Notes under the pieces: model-generated | The model's database searches: none | What the model saw: only the letters and a program-made list of their open reading frames with translations | What the model was told of the DNA's origin: nothing | Program-made: the position numbers and the translations under genes | Assembly: GCA_015767395.1 (NCBI GenBank) | Contig: JADWMI010000060.1 | Coordinates: 1 to 7,416 of the forward strand | DNA: 7,416 bases | Source of the DNA: Bacteroidota bacterium | Lineage (GTDB): Bacteria > Bacteroidota > Bacteroidia > Flavobacteriales > Flavobacteriaceae | Direction of reading: 5' to 3' | Shown here: positions 1 to 5,144 of the stretch, in pieces | Layout of the letters: every line of letters starts with the position of its first letter | How positions within the stretch are numbered: the first letter of the stretch is position 1

Positions 1-298
1 GACACGCTTGCATACACGATTTACAACCAATACAACGGTTGTTATCAAAATCTACAATACCATCTTCACGAGTATATAGTGCTTCTACCGGACAAATTTC
101 AACACATGGGGCATCTGTACAATGGTTGCATCGCATCACTGAAAAAATTCGACGCGTGTTGGGGAACTCTCCTTTTTCGACTTGCTTAACATAGGTTCTG
201 TTAACGCCAACCGCCACATCGTGTTCAGATTTACAGGCAGTTGTACAAGCGTGACAGCCAATACATTTTCGGTTGTCAATTATAAAACCGTATTTCAT
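1..298 (-). CDS. 4Fe-4S dicluster electron-transfer subunit (NrfC/DmsB/PsrB type), C-terminus outside window
   Basis: This is the first 99 codons of an iron-sulfur subunit that shuttles electrons between a membrane quinol module and a molybdopterin catalytic subunit. The ATG at 298 opens a frame reading MKYGFIIDNRKCIGCHAC and continuing to the window edge. Three cysteine clusters are visible: C12-x2-C15-x2-C18-x3-C22, C57-x2-C60-x4-C65-x3-C69-P, and C89-x2-C92-x2-C95-x3-C99. This is the arrangement of the first half of DmsB/NrfC/PsrB proteins, which bind four [4Fe-4S] clusters. There is no signal peptide, as expected if it is exported with a Tat-bearing partner or stays cytoplasmic. It is divergent from moaD, and the neighbouring MobA suggests that its partner is a bis-MGD enzyme. 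The catalytic subunit should lie further left, so the substrate (polysulfide, nitrate, DMSO or other) cannot be told from here. Confidence 0.9.
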   Translation of the reverse strand, partial: MKYGFIIDNRKCIGCHACTTACKSEHDVAVGVNRTYVKQVEKGEFPNTRRIFSVMRCNHCTDAPCVEICPVEALYTREDGIVDFDNNRCIGCKSCMQAC

Positions 299-323
299 TT
301 TTATAAAATAATTTGAATGATAA

Positions 324-331
324 CAAATTTA
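324..331 (-). promoter_or_regulatory. Candidate Bacteroidota -7 box for the Fe-S subunit gene
   Basis: On the minus strand the bases read TAAATTTG, an exact match to the Bacteroidota -7 consensus TAnnTTTG. It lies 25 nt before the ATG at 298. No TTG is found at the usual ~19-nt spacing upstream. That makes it either a chance match or a promoter needing an activator, and a CRP/FNR-like inverted repeat sits just upstream at 349-370. Confidence 0.45.
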
Positions 332-348
332 GGGTTTGGAAAAATGAG

Positions 349-370
349 TTTTGTAACCAGAGTCACACAA
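349..370. promoter_or_regulatory. Candidate CRP/FNR-family operator
   Basis: The core is TGTAA-CCAGAG-TCACA at 352-367, matching TGTGA-N6-TCACA at 9 of 10 positions. The symmetry extends outward to a TT/AA pair at 349-350 and 369-370. Its centre (359.5) is roughly 39 bp upstream of the start site implied by the minus-strand -7 box and about 71 bp upstream of the one implied by the moaD -7 box. These are spacings typical of activators of this family in other bacteria. The regulator is unknown and the assignment is by eye only. Confidence 0.4.
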
Positions 371-409
371 TTAAATATATTTTAAAAATAAACAATCCAA
401 CAATTAAAT
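367..409. repeat. 10-bp direct repeat in the divergent promoter region
   Basis: ACAATTAAAT occurs at 367-376 and again at 400-409, 33 bp apart (about three helical turns). The second copy also forms part of the perfect palindrome CAATT-A-AATTG at 401-411. It lies between the two divergent -7 boxes. The bases are very AT-rich, so chance is a real possibility. Confidence 0.3.
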
Positions 410-419
410 TGAAATGAAC

Positions 420-427
420 TATTTTTG
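420..427 (+). promoter_or_regulatory. Candidate -7 box for moaD
   Basis: TATTTTTG matches TAnnTTTG exactly and ends 19 nt before the moaD ATG. It would give a very short leader, as is common in Flavobacteriia. There is no TTG at the usual -33 distance; the nearest, at 409-411, is too close. Confidence 0.45.
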
Positions 428-446
428 TTTAACTATTTAAAAATAT

Positions 447-689
447 ATGGAAATTCAGCTTTTATTTTTTGGAATTACAACAGATTTAGTGGGGGAAAAA
501 TCCATGTCATTGAATGTCATTGACAACACTTCCATAACTGAACTTAAAAGAATATTAATGACTCGATTTTCGGCATTAAAAAATATTCATGATTTTGCCA
601 TTGCAGTTAATGAAGACTATGCAGAAGATGAATTGATTATTAAAAATGGTGATGTGGTGGCTATAATCCCACCTGTTAGTGGTGGTTAA
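447..689 (+). CDS. moaD: Molybdopterin synthase small subunit / sulfur carrier MoaD
   Basis: MoaD is a small ubiquitin-fold sulfur carrier. Its C-terminal glycine is adenylylated by MoeB and converted to a thiocarboxylate, which MoaE then uses to put the two dithiolene sulfurs onto cyclic pyranopterin monophosphate. The 80-residue length is normal for the family. The protein starts with a beta strand (MEIQLLFFGI) and carries the typical acidic, hydrophobic stretch DELIIKNGDVVAIIPPVSGG. It ends exactly in the diagnostic Gly-Gly. The ATG at 447 is the only sensible start, because it opens on the first beta strand. Its TAA stop shares the palindrome TTAA (686-689) with the stop of the convergent DUF3817 gene. 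The partner gene moaE is 348 bp downstream, beyond that inverted gene, so the two subunits probably have separate promoters. Confidence 0.95.
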   Translation: MEIQLLFFGITTDLVGEKSMSLNVIDNTSITELKRILMTRFSALKNIHDFAIAVNEDYAEDELIIKNGDVVAIIPPVSGG

Positions 690-961
690 TCTCTTAAATA
701 TTTTTTATCAATATAAAAAGTTCCAAAAGGAATTATAGAGGCTGCCAACACAACCATAAAGTTTTTTGGTTTCCAATTTAGTTCATATTTCATCATTATT
801 GCCAAGACTACATAAGCAACAAATAAAAGTCCGTGTGGCATTCCTAACATTTTCACATAAGATTCATTTCCAACAGCATATTTAATTGGAGTAGCGATAA
901 ACAACAATAACAAATACGATACCCCTTCTAAAACACTCACAATTCTAAATAATTTTTTCAT
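686..961 (-). CDS. DUF3817 family small integral membrane protein
   Basis: This 91-residue protein has three predicted transmembrane segments at about residues 10-27, 42-58 and 68-84, and a charged end (DKKYLRD). The phrases EGVSYLLLLFIATPIKY, GMPHGLLFVAYVVLA and PFGTFYIDKKYL are typical of the DUF3817 family of small membrane proteins, whose function is unknown. Length and start (MKKLFRI) are normal. It is inverted between moaD and moaE, convergent with moaD (stops share TTAA) and divergent from moaE across a 75-bp gap. Nothing in the sequence ties it to molybdenum chemistry, so its position may be accidental. Confidence 0.85.
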   Translation of the reverse strand: MKKLFRIVSVLEGVSYLLLLFIATPIKYAVGNESYVKMLGMPHGLLFVAYVVLAIMMKYELNWKPKNFMVVLAASIIPFGTFYIDKKYLRD

Positions 962-988
962 CTAAATCTAATATATTTTACGAACTGC

Positions 989-996
989 CAAAAGTA
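989..996 (-). promoter_or_regulatory. Candidate -7 box for the DUF3817 gene
   Basis: The minus strand reads TACTTTTG, an exact TAnnTTTG match, 27 nt before the ATG at 961. The expected -33 region has TTA rather than TTG. It is back-to-back with the moaE -7 box, 14 bp away. Confidence 0.4.
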
Positions 997-1010
997 CATT
1001 TTTGATTTGT

Positions 1011-1018
1011 TAACTTTG
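1011..1018 (+). promoter_or_regulatory. Candidate -7 box for moaE
   Basis: TAACTTTG is an exact TAnnTTTG match, 18 nt before the moaE ATG. No TTG is found at the usual spacing. The box overlaps the left arm of the inverted repeat at 1012-1026. Confidence 0.45.
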
Positions 1019-1026
1019 TAAAAGTT
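1012..1026. repeat. Inverted repeat over the moaE -7 box and start-site region
   Basis: AACTTT (1012-1017), a GTA spacer and AAAGTT (1021-1026) form a perfect 6-bp inverted repeat. An outer pair, TTAACT (1010-1015) and AGTTAA (1028-1033), overlaps it. It could be a repressor site covering the -7 box, or simply AT-rich coincidence. Confidence 0.3.
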
Positions 1027-1036
1027 TAGTTAAAAT

Positions 1037-1462
1037 ATGGAACATAGAACCTCGGTAAAAATAACTTCAAAAAAACTGAATCAACAAGATTGTTATGATT
1101 TTGTGCAAGATGAATCTTGTGGCGGAATTACAGTTTTTGTAGGTACTGTTAGAAATTCTACAAAAAACAAATCTGTAACTTTATTAGATTTTAGCGCCTA
1201 CGAACCAATGGCTTTAAAAGAAATGCAAAAGATTGCTGATTTGGCTTTGGAGAAATTCTCGATTCATAAAATTGCCATTCATCACGCTATTGGCGAACTA
1301 AAAATCGGTGAAATACCTGTAATAATTGCGGTTTCTTCAGCGCATAGAAAAGCAACTTTTGAAGCTTGTGAATTTGCTATTGACACTTTAAAAGAAACAG
1401 TACCTATCTGGAAAAAAGAACATTTTAAAGATGGTGAAGTTTGGGTAAATTCACACCCTTAA
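1037..1462 (+). CDS. moaE: Molybdopterin synthase catalytic subunit MoaE
   Basis: MoaE is the large subunit of molybdopterin synthase. It binds cyclic pyranopterin monophosphate and receives sulfur from the thiocarboxylated tail of MoaD, as a cytoplasmic MoaD2-MoaE2 heterotetramer. At 141 residues it is close to the E. coli protein (about 150). Key residues fall at the same numbers as in E. coli: R39 in GTVRN, H103-R104 in SAHR, K119 in DTLKE and K126 in IWKKEHF, the last two being the active-site lysines. The block from GELKIGEIPV through SAHRKATFEAC to the closing DGEVWVNSHP is standard family sequence. The stop overlaps that of the convergent MutS-like gene in a TTAA palindrome. Expression probably comes from its own promoter in the 75-bp gap upstream. 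Confidence 0.96.
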   Translation: MEHRTSVKITSKKLNQQDCYDFVQDESCGGITVFVGTVRNSTKNKSVTLLDFSAYEPMALKEMQKIADLALEKFSIHKIAIHHAIGELKIGEIPVIIAVSSAHRKATFEACEFAIDTLKETVPIWKKEHFKDGEVWVNSHP

Positions 1463-3228
1463 ACGATCTTCATTTTTTTCAATAAAAAAGAAGCATTCAT
1501 ATTTTTACAAACCCCTTCTTTTAATTTGTAATCAAAATTTAATTGATCATTCATGATCTCTGCATCGAAATAATAATTTTCAATTGCTGTTAATTCATTT
1601 TCTATTTCACACAAACTTAAATCATGGGTGGCAATAATACCTGTTGAGTTTGAGGCAACTAATTTCTGTACAAATTTTTTCGATCCTATGGCTTTGTCGG
1701 TACTATTTGTACCTTTTAAAATTTCATCTAGAATTATGAAGTAATCTTCATTCACAATTTCATCCACAATAAATTTTAACCGCTTTAATTCAGAAAAGAA
1801 ATACGATTCATCATCGGCCAAAGAATCTGTAGTTCGCATACTCGTAATCAATTTAATAGGCGAATAGTTGAATTCCTCAGCACAAACAGGTAATCCCATA
1901 TTTGCCATCACAATAGACATAGAAACAGTGCGCAAAAAAGTACTTTTCCCAGCCATATTTGCACCTGTAATAATGAAAAATTGCTGATTTTCAATTTTAA
2001 AATCATTGTTAATTCTCACTGTATCTTTCAATAAAAAATGCCCTAAATTTTTAGCCGAAATAACATTATTGTTTTTTTCAATTATAGGAAACACATAGCT
2101 TGGATGGTTAAAAGAAAAGTTAGCCAGTGAATTTTGAGCATCGAAAAAAGAGATTACTTCAAACCAATTTTCGACTTTTGATTTATATGTTTCAATCCAT
2201 TTTTCAATTTTATAAACCTGCTGCAAATCCCATAATAAAAAACCATTTCCTACAAAAGCAATAACCAAATTATTTCGCTGATCCAAAGCATCTAACACCT
2301 TTGAAAATTCAGCAAATATTGTTGATGCTTTACGTGTTTCTGATTGAATTTCTTGTTGTTTTTCTATTAGAATTTGTGATTTAAATAAAGTAGTTTCTAT
2401 TTCATTTAACAATTTGTTATATTGCTTAAAAGTTTCTTTTGTTTTACTTGAATACGTATATAGTACATTCACTTTTTTTAAATATGCTCCAGAAATTCCC
2501 AGGCCTAAAAACAACCAAAGGATAACAATTATAAATGGAATGATTTGAAAAACAGCTAACCCGATCAACAAACCAGAAATCAAAGAAAATATCAAAGGTA
2601 AAATAGCTAGAAACCTTGGGAATACCGCTTTGTAATCATGTACCCAACCTACAATTTCTTTGGCTGAAAATTCTACTTTCACTAAACTAGCCAAGGCCGA
2701 AAATTGTTGCCTCCATTTAGGTTTTTCACTTAGTTCTTTTATTCCCTGTTGTTTTTCTTTAATATTGGAAATCTCGTTTTTTGTTAAATAATTTGCGAAC
2801 GTTGTTTTCCCTTCCTGAGTAACTGTTCTATTGCTATATTGAAAAAAAGATCGTTTCCCAAATAAATCAATATCATAACTATAAAAGTGTGATTGATCAA
2901 TAAATTCATCTCCCTGGTCCAACATCGAAAAATCACCATTCAATACCGTTAGCTCCGTTTTATTTATTTCGAATAATGCTTTATTAAAGCTGCTTTTATA
3001 TTGTAATTTACCATGTCTTAAAATTAAATATAGAAAAATAACAGCCCATAACCCCGCAATAAAAACCGCCACTTTTATATTTCCCCAAAACAAATAAATC
3101 CCGAATACGGCACTTAAAAAAAGGATGAAACGTATTGAACTTGAAACCGATAATTGCTGTTTTAACGTTTTTATTTCTTGCTCAAAATGTAATTTTTGAG
3201 CGGTATAAAATTCCAATGGGTTTTGCAT
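1459..3228 (-). CDS. MutS-related ATPase with transmembrane helices
   Basis: This 589-residue protein has a C-terminal MutS-type ABC ATPase (MutS domain V) but no mismatch-reading N-terminal domain. In the ATPase, Walker A is G422-ANMAGKS-429, a conserved block SMRTTDSLADDESYF begins at about 463, Walker B is FIILDE at 497-502, and the switch histidine is H535 in IIATHD. Two hydrophobic hairpins, at about residues 31-70 and 205-250, look like four membrane helices. They are followed by a helical, MutS-lever-like stretch at about 255-380. Such membrane MutS-like proteins are common in Bacteroidota and are often annotated simply as DNA mismatch repair protein MutS. Their role is unproven, and this is not a normal mismatch-repair MutS. 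It starts directly after the moeB stop (TAGATG), so it is very probably translated from the Moco operon message. Confidence 0.85.
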   Translation of the reverse strand: MQNPLEFYTAQKLHFEQEIKTLKQQLSVSSSIRFILFLSAVFGIYLFWGNIKVAVFIAGLWAVIFLYLILRHGKLQYKSSFNKALFEINKTELTVLNGDFSMLDQGDEFIDQSHFYSYDIDLFGKRSFFQYSNRTVTQEGKTTFANYLTKNEISNIKEKQQGIKELSEKPKWRQQFSALASLVKVEFSAKEIVGWVHDYKAVFPRFLAILPLIFSLISGLLIGLAVFQIIPFIIVILWLFLGLGISGAYLKKVNVLYTYSSKTKETFKQYNKLLNEIETTLFKSQILIEKQQEIQSETRKASTIFAEFSKVLDALDQRNNLVIAFVGNGFLLWDLQQVYKIEKWIETYKSKVENWFEVISFFDAQNSLANFSFNHPSYVFPIIEKNNNVISAKNLGHFLLKDTVRINNDFKIENQQFFIITGANMAGKSTFLRTVSMSIVMANMGLPVCAEEFNYSPIKLITSMRTTDSLADDESYFFSELKRLKFIVDEIVNEDYFIILDEILKGTNSTDKAIGSKKFVQKLVASNSTGIIATHDLSLCEIENELTAIENYYFDAEIMNDQLNFDYKLKEGVCKNMNASFLLKKMKIV

Positions 3229-4308
3229 CTAATAATTATTTATGCCTTCAGACAGACTAAAAACGGAGAGATTCGGATATTTTCGTTTTAATTTCAATGT
3301 AACATTATAACTTGTAATTCCTCTGTTACAAACAATAACATATTGCTTATTAAAGTTAGGTATGAATTTAGCTACATCAAATTCATTATATGATATTTTT
3401 TGTTGAACTTTAAAAGGAAGGCTTGCATCCAAATTGTTAATAACACTAATAATTTCAGTCTTTGGATCTGTAATTATTTTATTTAATTCTGATGAAGAGA
3501 TTAATAAAGAGCTATTCTGGGTTTTACAATGTGCATCTAAATAAATTGAATTTTTAAAAATGTTTTCAATATTTATGGATTTATTTTTCTTCAATTTCAT
3601 TCTAAATTGAGAATTCTCCAACGTATTATAGATTAACAATTGATTGACCAATAAACTACCCGTTTTGGTAATTAATTTAATGACCTCATTTACTTGTAAC
3701 ATGGCAATTAAACCAACAATTGGATTCAAAGTTCCCGCTTCTTCACAATTTGGAATATCGGTGGCTATATTAGGAAATGCATCTCGCAAATTACATGAGT
3801 AATTTCCATCATTATCTACCACATTAAAGGTCGCTACATAACCATCAAACTTATACAGTGAACCATAAACCAAAGGTTTTTTGGAAAGTACACAAGCGTC
3901 ATTAATCAAGTATTTAATTTGTAAATTATCTGTGCCATCTACAACAATATCATAATGTGAAATCAACGATAAAATTGAATTTTTATCAACGGCTTCATTG
4001 GTGACATTAACTTTTGTAAAAGGTGCTCTCTTTTGAATTTGGGAAGCTAAAACATCTACTTTTGAATGTTGAACATCATCTGTTTTAAAAAAAACTTGTC
4101 GGTGTAAATTGGAAACAGAAACATTGTCAAAATCAACCAAATGTAACGTTCCAACTCCACTTGTAGCCAAATAAATAGCTGCTGGACTTCCCAATCCGCC
4201 ACAGCCAATTATCAAAACTTTTGCATTTTGCAAAAGCGCTTGTCCATATTCTCCTATTTCAGATAATGTGGTTTGACGTTTAAAATATTCCGATTTAGAA
4301 ATCTCCAT
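3229..4308 (-). CDS. moeB: MoaD adenylyltransferase MoeB/ThiF family with C-terminal rhodanese-like domain
   Basis: This E1-like enzyme should adenylylate the Gly-Gly tail of MoaD so that sulfur can be loaded. Residues 1-235 are the ThiF/MoeB fold: nucleotide loop G35-CGGLG-40, the NLHRQ motif at 67-71, D124-GTDN-128 and the cysteine C188 in PNCEEAG, placed like the thioester-forming cysteine of MOCS3. Residues about 265-359 are rhodanese-like, with C327 heading the loop CNRGITS and an ending like that of other rhodaneses (SLSEGINNY). The domain order is that of MOCS3/MoeB-rhodanese proteins, so one protein may both activate and sulfurate MoaD. Oddly, three of the four zinc-binding cysteines of E. 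coli MoeB are missing: the first CxxC is NYSC (169-172) and the second pair is absent from KKNKSIN. The start overlaps the DUF1835 stop as TAATG. Confidence 0.88.
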   Translation of the reverse strand: MEISKSEYFKRQTTLSEIGEYGQALLQNAKVLIIGCGGLGSPAAIYLATSGVGTLHLVDFDNVSVSNLHRQVFFKTDDVQHSKVDVLASQIQKRAPFTKVNVTNEAVDKNSILSLISHYDIVVDGTDNLQIKYLINDACVLSKKPLVYGSLYKFDGYVATFNVVDNDGNYSCNLRDAFPNIATDIPNCEEAGTLNPIVGLIAMLQVNEVIKLITKTGSLLVNQLLIYNTLENSQFRMKLKKNKSINIENIFKNSIYLDAHCKTQNSSLLISSSELNKIITDPKTEIISVINNLDASLPFKVQQKISYNEFDVAKFIPNFNKQYVIVCNRGITSYNVTLKLKRKYPNLSVFSLSEGINNY

Positions 4309-5144
4309 TATTGATTTATGATTGCTTTTCCTATTGCATTTAAAAAATACTTTTCTTCACTTATTCGAATAAAACTATGCAACTTCTTAAGATACAAAAA
4401 ATACTGCATATCTCCAAATCCATAAACCGTTTCTTGATGTTGCCAAATCAATAAATTCTGTACAATTTCCTTGGCTGTCAAAGCAGATGAATCAATTGTT
4501 TCCAAAATCTTATTTTGAATTTCATTCAAACCATTTATAGTTTGAAATCGCTTCAAATGCTGCTTCATTGCTAGTTCAAAATATGAAAATTTATTATTTT
4601 CACTGTAGTCAAACGCTGCTATTTTTTCAATATTATTTTTTGCATAAGCTTCCCAACATTCTTTGGCATATTCTAAGTCAGTTTTGTTAAGTTTTAGTTT
4701 ATTATTGTATAATTCCTTAAAGTCTTCAGGAGAAAAATCTGTTAATGAATGTAGCTTCTCATTACCTTTTACTTTACCAGAGCATACCAAATTATATGTA
4801 ATCGTTTTTCGATAATTTTTATATAAAAAAGTAGATAGGGCCATTAAGTTCACCTGGCAAAACAAATCGAATTCAAACCACATAACCAACTCATTGTAAT
4901 TAGATAAATCTTCTAATTTCAACAACTCTTTAATGGTTTTATCAAAGTATTCTAATTTTGAAACATCGAGTTCTTTTTCAAAGTAATCCAATCTTTTTTT
5001 CCAAAATTCATCACTGCCAACTTTCACGTAAACTGGGCCATCACAAAGCATTTCTCTCCAAACAATAATATCACCTTCAATACCCGATCCGGTTAAAATT
5101 GGCACAACTGCATCACCATTTACAATATGAATTGTATTAGCCAT
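4308..5144 (-). CDS. DUF1835 domain protein of unknown function
   Basis: This 278-residue soluble protein begins with the DUF1835 signature: HIVNGD at 6-11, then VWREMLCDGPV at 28-38. A mostly helical, charged middle follows, with VMWFEFDLFCQVNLM at 87-101. The C-terminal 70 residues look like a small winged-helix-type module (LTAKEIV to YGFGDMQYFLYLKKLHSFI). I see no signal peptide or membrane helix. No activity is established for the domain as far as I know. The gene is locked into the Moco string: its start overlaps the mobA stop by 8 nt (ATGGCTAA) and its stop overlaps the moeB start by 1 nt. Co-translation with both suggests, but does not prove, a role connected to cofactor synthesis or its regulation. 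Confidence 0.85.
   Translation of the reverse strand: MANTIHIVNGDAVVPILTGSGIEGDIIVWREMLCDGPVYVKVGSDEFWKKRLDYFEKELDVSKLEYFDKTIKELLKLEDLSNYNELVMWFEFDLFCQVNLMALSTFLYKNYRKTITYNLVCSGKVKGNEKLHSLTDFSPEDFKELYNNKLKLNKTDLEYAKECWEAYAKNNIEKIAAFDYSENNKFSYFELAMKQHLKRFQTINGLNEIQNKILETIDSSALTAKEIVQNLLIWQHQETVYGFGDMQYFLYLKKLHSFIRISEEKYFLNAIGKAIINQ

Noticed and set aside
299..446. Moco riboswitch upstream of moaD
   Set aside because: The inferred leader is under 20 nt and the region is AT-rich without the structured GC stems of the known Moco RNA motif.
691..720. AT-rich hairpin in the moaD/DUF3817 convergent region
   Set aside because: T-run and A-run pairing breaks after about five A-T pairs. It is within DUF3817 coding sequence and indistinguishable from background.
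1468..1493. Possible terminator hairpin CTTC...GAAG after moaE
   Set aside because: The stem is four pairs, a mismatch and five A-T pairs, lies inside the MutS-like coding end, and has no GC-rich stem. It is too weak to call.
1459..3228. Canonical mismatch-repair MutS or MutS2
   Set aside because: There is no mismatch-recognition domain with an FxE motif, the length is only 589 residues, there is no Smr domain, and membrane hairpins are present.
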